Assembly: GCA_036172665.1 (NCBI GenBank)
Contig: CM069870.1
Location: 67,828,212-67,892,211 of the forward strand
Source: Prosopocoilus inquinatus
Lineage: Eukaryota > Arthropoda > Insecta > Coleoptera > Lucanidae
Length of the DNA stretch: 64,000 bases
Direction: 5' to 3'
Shown: piece after piece, positions 47,618-60,279 of the stretch
How the letters are laid out: each line of letters starts with the position of its first letter
How positions within the stretch are numbered: the first letter of the stretch is position 1
Notes under the pieces: model-generated
What the model saw: only the letters and a program-made list of their open reading frames with translations
Databases searched by the model: none
Told to the model about the DNA's origin: nothing
Made by a program: the position numbers and the translations under genes

Positions 47618-47723
47618 CAGTCACAGCGCGAAGTAATGAAAGTCCGGAGGGCTAAACGGCCACCCGACTTCGCCCGGCCGAGAGATAACCCCTCCAGACT
47701 TTTATTACTTTGCGCTGTCACTG
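47618..47723. mobile_element. TA-flanked hairpin MITE (Tc1/mariner-like ends)
   Basis: The 106-bp sequence begins CAGTCACAGCGCGAAGTAAT and ends with its imperfect reverse complement, with arms of about 35 bp, and is flanked by TA on both sides. It lies between the two convergent stop codons. Its right arm contains TTTATT (47701-47706), which reads AATAAA on the minus strand about 190 bp past the NAGK stop. Confidence 0.75.
47701..47706 (-). terminator. candidate NAGK polyadenylation signal
   Basis: AATAAA on the minus strand, inside the MITE at 47618-47723. Further candidates lie at 47576-47586. The choice between them cannot be made from sequence. Confidence 0.35.
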
Positions 47724-47893
47724 TACAAACATGCAATCCTTCAATTATTATTATTAACACTAATATTTTACATCCTAGGCAATAAAAATATATACACAAA
47801 CTAATTTCTTTTTAACGCCTAAAGCACACGTAGGAATTTCTTTTTTCATAAATGCTTCTTCTTCTTCTTCTTTTTCTTCCTTCCGCCCCCCTC

Positions 47894-48450
47894 TTAGTAA
47901 TCTTGCCTTCTAAATCGAAACAGAACTTCGTAATTCTTCTTGTAATCCCTCGGCAAGTTGATGTTTAATTTGTCGACGGCCATGTACACGGCGCCTATGG
48001 CCGTCGTCGTCGACAACCTAATCAAGGTCAGCTCTTCGATTTCCGTGTTGCTGAGAATGTGGTCGATGAACCCCGGCTTCAGCAAAGCCCAGCTCAGCCA
48101 GACCGAGCCCACGCATAAAATGTGAATCCCGCCCTCCCTCTTGGTCAATTCCTCGGAGGCGTTCCTCAGGACGGACGAAAGCGCCCTGGATAAATGAGAG
48201 CCAGCCGTGGCGAAGAGGTGCTTCGCGAACGCGTCCCCTTCGTTCGCGCACACCGCCACCTTCTTGCACAGACTAGCAATAAACGCCTTATCAAAGTTCG
48301 TGTAAAAATACTTAAGAATGTCCTCTTTACTTTGCACGTTAAAGTGTTCCTTCACCAGCGACCAGACGCCCTTGATCGGGTAGGGCGCCGGGGCGAAGCC
48401 GTCCAGGTCGTCGAAGCAAGACTTCACCGCACTGAACGCGATCTTCCATG
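47894..48450 (-). CDS. NAGK: NAGK terminal exon
   Basis: The minus-strand acceptor is gattttgatttcag. The exon encodes residues 147-331 (AWKIAFSAVKSCFDDLDGF to RFRRQDY) followed by TAA at 47896-47894. It matches the NAGK C-terminal lobe, including FDKAFIASLCKKVA, ILCVGSVWLSW and LIRLSTTTAIGAVYMA. The 109-bp intron before it contains a ~43-bp imperfect tandem duplication. Confidence 0.96.
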
Positions 48451-51400
48451 CTGAAATCAAAATCAAGGGGGTGGGTAATCTCGGAGGATGTCATGTAAAT
48501 CAAAATCAAGAGGGTAGGCACTCTCCAAGGGTGTCATGAGCCTTTTGACTTGTACTTACCACTTCCTTCGTCGCCTAGGAGGTACCCCCAGCCTCCGCAT
48601 TGGTATTTGCTACCGTCGGGGTTGATGAGGAGGGTGTTGGAGCCGGTCCCGGCTATACAGCAGACGCCCCCGTTTCTTGAAGTCGCCGCCACTGATCCAT
48701 CCGTGTCGCTTCCGATGGCGTAACGCTCGCTCAAATTGGGGTAGGTTTCTAGGAGCCCCCGGATGATCTCCTGGTTCGATTCTTCTTGCTCACATCCGCT
48801 CAAGCTTAGACCCTGAAGATAATAAATAAAAATAAAAAAATATATACCTACATGGTATATCAAAAATGAATTCGTTATACGGCCAATTAAAATTAAAAAA
48901 AAAAAAACGAGTTTTCATTTAATTTTAATTCTGTATCGCATGTGATCTGCGATGGTCATAAAAACCAAACAAATATACCTAACTCTTGGACAAATTTACA
49001 AAAACCCTTGACAATCTATACAGGGTGATTCATAATAAGTGTCCGACCCGTTAGGTTAAGGTCACGCAAGTCCCAAATTGCAAGAAGAAAAAATATCGGA
49101 GACGTTTCGAAAATCAATGTCTTTTGTGCCCCGAATGGAAACTGCTTGAATACCACTGATGACTACTGTCACACCAATGTGCTTTTAAAATCGGGCTGAC
49201 TAACTGTTTGTGTCTTAGAGACTGTGTCACCGTGTCAACAAAAAGTAAATGCTTTGTGATGTAACTTACTGTTTTTGTAACAGAATTCGATGTGATCTTC
49301 TTGTTATGCGCCTAATTACATGATTTATGAATAGACCGCTACACACAACGCGTCTTAGGTCTAATTTATTGGTCAAATGTAATTTATTAAAACTGCAGTT
49401 ACTTCTAGATGCACGTTTTGTCTCGCGTACTTGAACCGCAAGATTTTTCTTTGTTGCACGAATAAGTCTGTGAGCCGAGTATACTACCACCCAAGAGCGT
49501 TCAAAAGTTCTGTGTGGATGTCAGCCTAATGAATCACGTACGTCGGGCAGTGATTTGCACTGCTTTGATTTCTTTTGTCATAGTAAAAACGCAAGTCTGT
49601 CTGCCAAGTATTCTACCACCCAAGATCGTTGAAAAGTTCTGTGTGCATGTCAGCCTAATGAATTACGTACGCCGGGCAGTTATTTGCACTGCTTTGATTT
49701 CTTTTGTTCCAGCAAAAACGCAAGTCTGTCTGCCAAGTATTTTACCACCCAAGATCGTTGAAAAGTTCTGTGTGGATGTCAGCCTAATGAATCACGTACG
49801 CCGGGCAGTAATTTGCACTGTTTTGATTTCTTTTGTCATAGTAAAAACGCAAGTCTGTCTGCCAAGTATTCTACCACCCAAGATCGTTGAAAAGTTCTCT
49901 GTGCATGTCAGCCTAATGAATCACGTACGCCGGGCAGTAATTTGCATTGTTTTGATTTCTTCTGCTTCAGCAAAAACGCCTCCTCAATCGTGTTAATGGA
50001 GTTTTCATAAACTGAATTTTTCATTTGTAATAATTAATTGATTGATTACTAGTGATTACTATTATTACTAAATTTCGTAATTATTAATTATTACTTTACT
50101 CTACCGGATGTTTTTGGATTAACAGTAAACACATTCGGAAGTTCTAGTTATATGTATAGATTTTTCACTGGCATCTGGTAACACTGTTAAAAGATTGAAG
50201 GATTCTGGATTTGAAATTTACTTAATTTTACTTATTGTTTTAAATTAGACGTATAGTATAATACGCTTGGTGGCCTAATAATAATACATACATTACATCT
50301 CAACTAATTACTATTATAAAAGGGTGTTCTTGCATTTTTATTTAAAAAATCCTTTTGTTGTCGCATCGTACGCAGAAAAATTCCCAAAGCAGGATTTTCC
50401 TTCACACTTGGCAACACTGCCAAAGCTCACTTTCATTACCACATTTTTATTATTTTTCCAAGCTGACTTTCATTATTATGTTTTTATTATTGTTCCAAGC
50501 TAGCTTTCATTATTATATTTTTATCATTTTTTTTTTGAATTTTTTGAAATTTTAATTATTCTTGTGTATTTATAATTATCAAAATTTTGTCTGTTTTATT
50601 TATCTCTATACAGGTTGACCCTGCACATTCTTTTAAAAATCTTTTTTGTCATCGCGTTGGTTTCCGAAAATCTCCCCCAAAGAGGGATACTTCCCTCGCA
50701 TTTGGGGCAACACTGCCAAATATTACAAATCTGAAGCTTATTTTTTCATTATTATTGTTTTTCAAAATTGTTGCTCTACAGTGTGTGTCTAGAGTAACCG
50801 TAAACAATTTAGAAATTTCTCACATTATTTTAAACTTTTTAAAAAATTGTTAATTATTTTAATTTTAATCATCTTTTTAATCTTTTTAAAGATTATTATA
50901 TTAATTATTTTAATTTCAATTATTTTTTAAAACATTTAAAGAAATTTTAATCATTTTTAAAGAAATTTTGATTATTACTTTCTACGGGGTGTTTCCGGAG
51001 AAATAACAAATAATTTGAGGACCACTTCCAGTCTTAAATTACTCCAATATTCGTAAATCTTAATTATTATTATTATTACATAATATTCAATAATTTAATT
51101 ATTTTCGAATTTTTACCTGTATTAACAGAGAAATTTATCGAGTGACCTTCAGAAATTATAAACAATTAAATTTTTTACAACAAAAAAAAGTAGGCAACTC
51201 AATAAACACAGTAGCGTGCGTGGTTCGCTATACTGAAGACGGTAAGAACATTTTATTTTTATTTACGCTAATGTTATTCACAATTCACCAAGATTACGCA
51301 ATTCTCCTAATTTTTTTTATAATCAAAGCAATTTCCCATTTTTCCCTAATTTAAGAAAATAAATTCGTTTTTTAGTAGATGTACTTACAATTGTTATTAT

Positions 51401-54400
51401 TTAAGGAAAGTCGCCTACGTACACCTACCTAATTCAGAAAATTATTAAATTACTTACAAAATAATTAATAATAAATGAAGTATTAAAATAAAATTAATTA
51501 ATTTAAAGGAAATATTAAAAATAATAGTCGGACACAACAAAATAATACCTACATCAAATTTTCAGTTCCTCAATTAGTTTCATAGACTTTTGCATTAAAA
51601 ATTTTCTGTTCTTTTCCTTGATGTTACGAACCTTTTCTCAATTCTCCGACTTTTCTCCGTTTTCCAGATTTCCTCCGTGCGTGGGACAAGAGCAAATAAA
51701 AGGTTAATGAAATTGTAAAAAAAAACGAAGAAACAAAATCAAGAAGATACTAAATACAACACTACATAAACAAATAAACAAAAAATAAATAAATATTTAT
51801 AAATTAAATTGAACTCTAGCGTTACGTTCAAATCGAATTAAGAAGCCTATACGCATGAGAAATAATTTATTAATAAATATATATGTATTATACTTCATGA
51901 ACTCATGGTAAAATCTCTGAATTATTTTGGACAGTTTCATTTGCTGCCACAATCAGAATTTATCACCCTATACATCCAAAACGAAGAATTTCAGGCCACA
52001 CGTTTGCAGGATATTTTTGTTTTTATTTTTTCTTCCACATTCTACATTCTATAGCAATTAACTAGAATATTATGTTTTGTAAGTGCTTAACTGGAATTAA
52101 CAATAATGACATTGATAACAAATCGATTTCCCACAATTAATTTCTTATTGGAAAAAGTGTGAGCAATATAAAGTTTAAATACAGGAGAAAAAATAAAGCG
52201 ATACAGTTATCAAGGGTTCGAAGAAAGCCTGCTGAACGATCCTGCAGTTGTGATGTAAATATTCCATAAATGTTTAAACAACGACTGAATAGAAGTTTAA
52301 AAACAACGACTGAATAGAAGTTTTTTTTTGTCTTTCAATCCGTTATACGATATGTTTCTTTTTATTTACAGTTTAGAATTGTTTTCTTTCATTTCACGTT
52401 TCACTGTTTTCTTGTTTTTCTTTCTTTACTACTGAAGCTCATCGTAGCACCACCAACAAAAAGTAAGAAGTTCATTTATATTACTTACAATAATTTTATA
52501 TGAAAGGGGTTCGCTCATTCTGGCCATGGTCTGACCAGTTATAAACTCGGAATCTTATTGGTTCAGTCACGGATTGATTCCCTTTCGACCTCAGCCCGTG
52601 TGCTGCCGCGAAACTCAGTCATAGGCTTTTAAGACTGCGCAGCTTCAAAATGATCTGTTTAGACTTCGGTTCGATGATTTCAGTGGTTTACACTATGTCA
52701 GAGCAATTTTTAGTCGAGTCGCTTATTAGTTGCTATTAACGAACGCCTCCTGCTGTTAAAAGCTTGAAACGCATATATTTCAAGAGAGGATGAATGGGCT
52801 TAATTAAAGTCAACCGGAAACACTCGCTTTAGATTGTTTTAATACTGAAGAAGCACAAAGAAGATAAGTGGGAATTCGGCATGAATGATAGATAACGAAC
52901 ACGCAAATAAAATACAGAAAATCGTGTTTATTTCGTTTGTAAATAAATAACGCAGACCTTCCGACTCATTATTTGTAAATAACGTATTAGAGCCTGCAAT
53001 ATTTTTGACGATGGCACAGATGATAACAGCAACAATTTTTTTTTATATAACTGTTTAATTAGCACTCGAACATTTATGTCACGAGTTATTTACGGATCTG
53101 CGCGTTTAGATTTAGATTTTTTTATGGAGAGTTTTACGTAAAACCAAACGAAAAAAAAAACAGCATGGTTTGGTACGATCACAGTCCGGTATATTCCAAG
53201 CATTCGTATGATTTTGAGTGCTTGAGTGCACACGTTAAATTAAACAAAATATACACGTTTTCGGTCGAATGGTCGAATTTTGTCGACTTTTATGATTACT
53301 AGTAACGGCATTCAACAGAAAGAGCGAGACTGCGGCCTGCAATCAAAGGAAATTTACGAGATTTATTGCCGAGCGAGCGAATCATAAAAACGTAAAAATA
53401 AAATCGACTTCAAAACTGTTTCGATGAGCGTCGCATGGGGAAATACCGAATAGGTTCATGCATTTTACGCTAAATTCATCAGTGTTAATTAATTTAAAAA
53501 AAATTAAAAAAACAAATTCAAATGTCACAGTTTAAACAAATAGGAATATTCCATTGGAATTTACCACTCCTCTGCACTTCACTTTGCAGCAATTGGAAAG
53601 TGTGACTCGATCAAGGTTGGTAGAGCTGGACTGTGTATTAGAGGGTTGCCTTGATCAGAGAAGGAACCAGAGGGTGCGTATCTCGTGACGTCCCGTCACG
53701 TGAGTGATAAATTCCATTGGTCATATTAACGAGATTTTTGCGTTATTCGATCAATAGGACCATTGAATTGATTCCCTTTTTAGTGGATTAGATTATGCTT
53801 TAGGAAACAGATTAAAACCCACTCTATTTACTTCACTGTGACGGATAGAAGTTTCGTATGACGTCATGAGTTATTTTTGCGGGGAGGAAATTTCAAACCG
53901 CATATTAAATGGGAACGAGGCAACCTTCTAGATGCAATATCAGTTTTACCAATTTTTACCAGTTTTACGCGATTACTCGTAGCGCCATCTCTTGACAAAA
54001 AATGAAGGCCATTTGATTCTAATTTCAAACGGCAGATATCGCATTTATTATTTAACTGAAACAGAGGTTCAAGAGAGGGGAACAAGAGCAAAGAGAGGTA
54101 GGGAGGCGATTAAAGAGATGCAAGGGGAAAGAGAAAGAGACAAATAAAAAAAAATAGAAACAGGTGAGCGGATAGGGATGATGAGAAGAGAGATAACGCA
54201 GGTGGACACAGAAAGGGCGGGAAAAAGAGGGAAAAATAGGGAAAAAATGAAATTACAAACGAAAGAATAACTATTCAAGACAAAAAAAAATAATAAGCTG
54301 GGTGAGATAGAAAGAGGAAGAAAGAATTAATAAATGATGGAAGATAAAATAAAGAAATAAAAATAATAAGAGAGAATGAAGTCGTTAGTGACAGAGGGAA

Positions 54401-57400
54401 TGACATATAAAGAGGGAGACAAAAAAGACATTGATAAACACAGAAGAAAAGAGAAAATAGCCGCAATGAGAAAAGAAGGGAGGGTTGAACGATAAAAACA
54501 GAGAAGTAGTTCAAGTAAATGCAAAAAAGAAGAGGATACGAAAAGAGAGTGTGAGATACAGACAAAGAGATAGAGAGAAAAAGAAGGGAGGGTTGAACGA
54601 TAAAAACAAAGAAGTAGTTCAAGTAAATGCAAAAAGGAAGAGGATACGAAAAGAGTGTGTGAGATACAGACAAAGAGATAGAGAGAGAAAGAAACGTGAA
54701 ACTAAAATACAGAAGAAAAGAGAGGAAGAACAAGGAAAATGCGGTAAAATTAAGAGAAAAGAAAAGAGATAACGAAAACGTAAAAGTGAGATAAAGAAAA
54801 ATACAAAGAAAGGATGGTGGTACTGGTGAAGAGGAAATGGAGAAAAAAGATAAAATAAACGAGAACATAAAATACAAGAGGAAGAAAACGCAGAGAGTAA
54901 GAGAACAGACGAAAGGAAAAGAAAAAGGAAAATGTAATGGAGAGAGAAAATAGATAGAAAGGGTGTGAGTGTGTTTGTGTGCGTGTGTGAGAGAGAGAGA
55001 GAGCGAGAGAAAGACGCAAAATTTCGACATATTAAAGAAAACACATAAGGGTCGTCAAATTGCGTTGAGTTAATAGCAAAGAATTTTAAATTCGCCTGGA
55101 AAATGTTTTCCGGCGCACTCAATTCCGGCAGGGTTGTAAAAACAAAAACTTTTACACAATCTATAAGAAATTCTCGCAATAATAGCGCACATTACCAAAA
55201 AACCTAATAAAAAATGACGCCAAACCCAGCGTAACAATCCAAACTTTTTATTTCTTCGACAAAATAAATTATTAATTGTTCCGTTCACGAAATAAAAAAA
55301 AAATACTTTTCATATCGAAACCTTATTAAATGCTACGCAAGCCGCAAGCCATGGGTAAACAAGCCATTATTTTACGTGAGATTTTTTTTTCGTTTTCGTA
55401 GTTTCCAGAAAAAAAGATGTAAGTGTTAGAATTTACTGTCGAGCGTGTTAAGATAAGGCACGTTTGGTTCATGGGTAGATTTATTGAATGCGTTGTTAGC
55501 AGAGGAAATGTTGATTGGAGAAAAAAGAGGCAAGGAGTTTCAGCTTGGAAACCAAGAAACAGCTACGAAAATAAATTGAAACTTTAAAATTTTAAGATTA
55601 TTGACAATGATCTAACGATCGTGTGTTTTTTCACGTTTATTTTTAGTACACAATTCGCTTGTTATTTTACTAAAAAAAAAAAATATGTCAATAACGTCAT
55701 TGTTAAGTTAGATTTTCCAGCACGGTATGTATGTACGTTTGAAAGAATCTTCAAAAGGAAGGTGAGGCGTTTAAAAGTTTCGGTTTCGATTGCATTGTCT
55801 AGCACTGTAAAACCAATTTCGTGGTGTCTAAAAAATATTCTTCAGTCACGTTTTACGTTATTACGTCGGGCACTGTATGTCGCCTAAAATAATTATACGT
55901 TCTTTTAAATTTCTAGGCGGTAACACCTTATTAATACTATCAATAAACTTGAAGACGACCTATTTTAAGTACTATGTGATTTAAGCGTCGAAACAATTCG
56001 CACAAGGTCACTGTACACATTTGTTAAAACGTAGTCCATTAGGATGTGTCAGTAACGTCACTATTAAGTTGAATTTTCCTATCCGGTAGGCCCGCTAATG
56101 ATCCCAAGTGCGCGCAGATGCCTCAAATAGAAAATGAAATCTGAGATTCAGCAAAGAGAAACAAAAACAGCATTGCACATACATAAATACATATAAGAGT
56201 GAAATTTGGGAAATAAAAAGCAAAAGCAAGTGTAACTGCTGAGTGTCCCAATCAGTGGCGGCTCGTCGGGGTGTGCCCACCCTGTCCTATGAAGTTGCAC
56301 GTTCCTATTTCTCCTCCGGGCAGTCCCGAAAAATAAATTTGTTTGGAAAATGAACCCACTTTCCCTTTTGCAGTTATCGATTCGTCGATTGTTTTTTTGA
56401 TCAAAGGCTTTGGAAAGCTGAGAAAAAAACTCTGTAAATCCCCCACTTAAATACAATTCAAAAAATACAACCGTGATCGCGAGGAGAGGGTGAGACGTTC
56501 ATTTAATTGAGCAAATAAAAAACGCGTCGCTTTGGGATTTTGATTGTCACCCAAAAATGCGTTCGTCGATTGTTTTTTTGGAAAAAGGCGTTGAAAAGTT
56601 GAGAAAACGTTCAGTAAATTCCGCGCTTCGAATTCGAAAAATACAAGCGCGATCGCGAAGGGAGGGAGAGACGATCAGTCAATTGAGCAAAAACGCGTCA
56701 CTTTTGTATTTTGAATGTAACTCGAGAACGCGTTTGTTGATTGTCTTTTGGTAAAAGGCGTTGGAAAGCTGAGAGAAAGCTCTGTAAATCCCCCATTTAA
56801 ATTGAATTCAAAAATTACAAGCGCTATCGCGAGGAGAGGGTGAGACGTTCATTTAATTGAGCAAATAAAAAACGCGTCGCTTTGAGATTTTGATTGTCAT
56901 CCAAGAATGCGTTCGTCGATTGTTTTTTTTTTTGGTAAAAGGCGTTGGAAAGCTGAGAAAAATCTCGATAAATCCCGCGCCTAAATTTAATTCAAAAATT
57001 AAAAGCGCGATTGCGAGGGGAGGGAGAGACGTTCAGTTAATTGAGTAGATAACAAACGTGTTGCTTTTAAATTTTGATTGTAACTGAAGAAAGCGTTCAT
57101 CGATTGTTTTTTTGGTAAAAGGCGTTGGAAAGCTGAGAAAAAGCTCAGTAAATTCCGTGCTTAAATTGAATTCGAAAAATACAAGCGGGATCGCGAAGGG
57201 AGGGAGAGACGTTCAGTCAGTTGAGCAAATACGCGTCACTTTTGTATTTTGATTGTAATTCGAGAACGCGTTTGTCGATTGTTTTTTGGTAAAAGGTGTT
57301 GGAAAGTCGAGAGAAAGCCCAGTAAATTTCACGCTTAAATTTAATTCAAAAATTACAAGCCCCGAGAAACAAATTTATTTGGAAAAGGCATCCACTTTTC

Positions 57401-60279
57401 CTTTTGCAGTTGTTGCCCACCTGCAGGAAATCATCACGAGCTGCCACTGGTCATAATTTCAACTTAAAACACACGAGAAGAGGGTCAACATATTCGAATT
57501 TGTAAACCAAGAAACTCCAACGGACAGGGTTTACGAAAATAAATTTGAAATTATTTAAGAATGACGCTGGACAGGTAACTGTAGCCGTTCCTGACTGCCC
57601 CGAAATCAATTTATTTTATTGTTATTATATTTTACTAAAGGAAATATATATCAATAACGTAATTTTCAAGTTAGATTTTTCAGTTTTGGTTTCGATTGCA
57701 TTGTCTACCACTGTAAAACCAATTTTGTGTTGTCTAAAATGTATTCTTTAGTCACTTGGAGACAACCTATTTTGATTTAAGTGTCGAAAAATTCACACAA
57801 GGTCACTGTACACATTTTTCTAAAATGTAATCCATTGGGATGTGTCAGTAACGTCACATTAAGTTGAATTTTCCTGTCCGGTAGGTCCGTTAATGATCCC
57901 AAGTGCGCGCAGATGCCTCAAATAGAAAATGAAATCTGAGATTCAGCAAAGAGAAACAAAAACAGCATTGCACATACATAAATACATATAAGAGTGAAAT
58001 TTGGGAAATCAAAAGCAAGTGTAACGGCTGAAGAGTCACAATCAGTGGCGGTTCGTCGGGGTGGACAAGGCGGGCAGTGCCCACCCTGTCCTATGAAGTT
58101 GCACGTTCCGATTTCTAGTCTGGGAAGTCCCGAAAAACAAATTTGTTTGGAAAATGCACCCACTTTCCTTTTTGCAGTTGTCGATTCGTCGATTGTTTTT
58201 TTGGTGAAACGCTTTGGAAAGCTGAGAAAAAACTCTGTAAATCCTCCACTTAAATAGAATTCAAAAATTACAAGCGTGATCGCGAGGAGAGGGTGAGACG
58301 TTCATTTAATTGAGCAAATAAAAAACGCGTCGCTTTGGGATTTTGATTGTCGCTCAAGAATGCGTTCGTCGATTGTTTTTTGGTATTAGGCGTTGGAAAG
58401 CTGAGAACAAGCTCAGTAAATTCCGCGCTTAAACTGAATTCGAAAAATACAAGCGCGATCGTGAGGGGAGGGAGAGACGTTCAGTCAATTGAGCAAAAAC
58501 GCGTCATTTTTGTATTTTGATTGTAACTCGAGAACGCGTTTGTGGATTGTTTTTCGGTGAAAGGCGTTGGAAAGTCTAGAGAAAGCTCTGTAAATTCCGC
58601 ACTTAAATTGAATTCGAAAAATTCAAGCGCGATCGCGAGGGTAGGGTGAGACGTTCGGTTGATTGAGCAAATAGAAAAACCGAGCTTTTGAATTTTGATA
58701 TTAATTTAAGAACGCGTCCGTCGATTGTTTTTTTTTTTTGGTAAAAATCGAGAGAAAACCCAGTAAATTTCACGCTTAAATTTAGTTCAAAAATTACAAG
58801 CCCCGAGAAACAAATTTATTTTGGAAAATGCATCCACTTTTCCTTCTGCAGTTGTTGCCCACCCGCAGGAAATCATCACGAGCCGCCACTGGTCACAATT
58901 ATAACGTAAAACATACGAAGAAGAGGGTCAACATATTCCAACTTGTAAACTAAGAAACTCCAACGGACAGCGCTTACGAAAATAAATTTGAAATTATTTA
59001 AGAATGACGCTGGACATCTTGTAACTGTAGCCGTTCCTGACTGCCCCGAAACCAATTTATTTTATTGTATATCTTCACGGGAATGGCCAATTTGTTAAAT
59101 GCGTCATTATCAGAGAAGAAGAGGGTCAACATATTCCAACTTGTAAACTAAGAAACTCCAACGGACAGCGCTTACGAAAATAAATTTGAAATTATTTAAG
59201 AATGACGCTGGACATCTTGTAACTGTAGCCGTTCCTGACTGCCCCGAAACCAATTTATTTTATTGTATATCTTCACGGGAATGGCCAATTTGTTAAATGC
59301 GTCATTATCAGAGGAAACGTTAGTATAAGAAAAAGGGACGAAACTAAATTCACGTGAAAGTCTCGATCATGTCACGTAGCTGTGCGGAGGCTTCGATTTG
59401 CTACGCTTTTTTTGTTTTCAGAGCGTCAGGGGTTTTTAGCGGCGTAGCGTTACGGTGTGAAAACCGCTTTTGGAAACGACCAGTAAATTCAGTTCGATGC
59501 TTATTGCGACATCTTGCGATGGGGTTGCAGTTTAAACAAACAGGAAAATTTCATAGGAATTTGACCGTCTGGAATGTTCCTAGCTTTGGTCGTTGCGTCA
59601 CTATTACCGTCATCCAATGGTGACATTGGCCATTAAAAAAAAATATTCACGGAAGACAAGTCGAGTCTTTAAGTAAAAGTAATAATACGTCGGCATCGCC
59701 CAAATTATTCAATTCAATTAGCCTTGACGACGGGCGACGTATGTACACAACCAACCAACGGAAGTCGTAGCGTTAACCGAAATGAATAAATTATAATTAT
59801 GAAGCTGGAAGAGTGAAGGAATGAATTATAATTAATTAGGAAGAGGATGCTCTTTCAACGACGATTTACTTAAATAAAAATACGCGCGGGTTTATCTTGA
59901 CGGAACGAACGAAAACAGAATTATCATCTCGGTCTAATTACAATGACATTATTATTATTAATAACTTCTTTTATTTTTATTTTTGTTTGTTTTATTTTAT
60001 TTTTTTCATTGTAAGCGCGTTACGAAACTCGACGCGGCGGCAATAAACTCGCGTTAAACATTGACGTTGAGCGGTTTTTTTCCGCGTGCACTTACGAGGG
60101 CGGTCAAAGGAGTGTCCTCGGGTATGTTCAGTTCTTTTTTCGCAGAGTTTACCATTTCCGCTATCCTCCGTCTGCATTCCGGCATGCCGAGCAGGAAGTG
60201 GTTCGTTCCGGGACCGGTCGTCTTGTTGATGATTTCACCCTGGGTGTTCACCAGCACCAAAGTCGAATGTGTTCCACCT
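47894..60279 (-). CDS. NAGK: N-acetyl-D-glucosamine kinase (NAGK), all but the first exon
   Basis: NAGK phosphorylates GlcNAc at O6 in the cytosol with ATP, salvaging amino sugars for UDP-GlcNAc synthesis. Minus-strand exons are 60279-60096, 48812-48560 and 48450-47894. Joined, they give 331 residues plus TAA, against 344 in the human enzyme. Visible ASKHA-fold landmarks are the start GGGTHS (phosphate loop), GTNHFLLG with Asn27, GSDTDGS with Asp98, AGTGSN (~116-121, nucleotide site), QCGGWGYLLGDEGS with Cys134 and Asp143, and ILCVGSVWLSW near the C-terminus. From family knowledge these line up with human Asn36, Asp107, Cys143 and Asp152, a constant offset of 9. So only about 9 residues (initiator Met to GGIEG) are missing, in an upstream exon I could not locate between 60280 and 64000. 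Confidence 0.96.
48560..48812 (-). CDS. NAGK: NAGK exon (catalytic core)
   Basis: The minus-strand acceptor is ttatcttcag and the donor is gtaagtacaag. The exon encodes residues 63-146, GLSLSGCEQEE through DEGS. It includes the catalytic-type Asp in GSDTDGS, the AGTGSN ATP motif and the CGGWG motif. It begins in phase 0 after an 11.3-kb intron and ends in phase 1. Confidence 0.96.
49510..49990 (+). repeat. 129-bp minisatellite, in-frame, in NAGK intron
   Basis: Nearly four copies of a 129-bp unit (43 codons) keep one uninterrupted 160-codon frame from ATG 49514 to TAA 49994. The translated unit includes SLMNHVRRAVIC and VCLPSILPPKIVEKFCV. Differences between units are mixed synonymous and non-synonymous, and no homologue is recognised. 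An older partial unit precedes it at ~49430-49510. It is on the strand opposite NAGK. Confidence 0.85.
50000..53860. other. NAGK intron stretch without recognisable gene
   Basis: Mostly AT-rich unique-looking DNA. A TATAAAC..TTCAGTC pair near 52533-52560 resembles a weak core promoter on the plus strand but has no associated gene. No conserved coding frame was recognised. Confidence 0.5.
54060..55020. repeat. purine-rich low-complexity tract with a ~107-bp duplication
   Basis: The plus strand is almost entirely A/G, ending in a GT/GA microsatellite at 54960-55015. A ~107-bp unit (GGGAGGGTTGAACGATAAAA..) is duplicated at 54479 and 54586. Long minus-strand open frames here are only Ser/Leu/Phe-rich translations of the tract. 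Confidence 0.9.
56253..57449. mobile_element. hAT-like element, copy 1, with internal ~190-bp tandem array
   Basis: Ends CAGTGGCGGCTCGTCGGGGT and ..CATCACGAGCTGCCACTG are inverted, with degenerate 8-mers GTCCCAAT and GTCATAAT flanking. The interior is about five tandem units of ~190 bp with TCGTCGATTGTTTTTTTGG and GAGAGACGTTCAGTCAATTG phrases. No transposase frame. Confidence 0.8.
58043..58891. mobile_element. hAT-like element, copy 2
   Basis: Same ends as copy 1, flanked by exact 8-mers GTCACAAT at 58035-58042 and 58892-58899. About three internal ~190-bp units. Shared flanking DNA shows it arose by duplication of the region, not by a second transposition. Confidence 0.85.
58917..59305. repeat. 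~192-bp direct tandem duplication
   Basis: AGAAGAGGGTCAACATATTC through AATGCGTCATTATCAG occurs twice in a row and appears identical over nearly the whole ~192-bp unit. An older relative is at 57477-57610. Confidence 0.9.
59306..60095. other. intron stretch next to NAGK exon, no gene recognised
   Basis: Single-copy-looking DNA. An 89-codon plus-strand open frame (59354-59623) has no recognisable domain. Part of its sequence (CAGTTTAAACAAACAGGAAAAT) recurs near 53530 in a non-coding setting. Confidence 0.5.
60096..60279 (-). CDS. NAGK: NAGK exon (N-terminal part)
   Basis: Read on the minus strand, the acceptor is ggtattttcag and the donor is gtaagtgcac. The first base completes a Gly codon of the GGGT phosphate loop. 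The exon encodes residues 1-62, including GTNHFLLG and ending NIPEDTPLTAL. An internal Met is not the start, because the conserved GGGTHSTLVL upstream of it is in frame. Confidence 0.95.

Larger units (their letters stand above)
55480..58930. repeat. ~1.8-kb tandem segmental duplication
   Basis: The sequence from CACAAGGTCACTGTACACATTT through GATCCCAAGTGCGCGCAGATG and the hAT element after it appears twice, at ~56004/56098 and ~57797/57897. Each copy includes an hAT element. Copy 2 is shorter because it has fewer internal ~190-bp units. Confidence 0.85.

Noticed and set aside
48018..48863. Alternative frames across NAGK exons (e.g. 48018-48269 minus, 48194-48454 plus)
   Set aside because: Shadows of the NAGK coding frame.
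54275..55030. 251-codon minus-strand open frame (and overlapping 186-codon frame)
   Set aside because: It is the translation of a purine-rich low-complexity tract into Ser/Leu/Phe runs. There is no domain and several frames are open at once.
59354..59623. 89-codon plus-strand frame
   Set aside because: No domain. Part of its sequence recurs near 53530 as non-coding repeat DNA.
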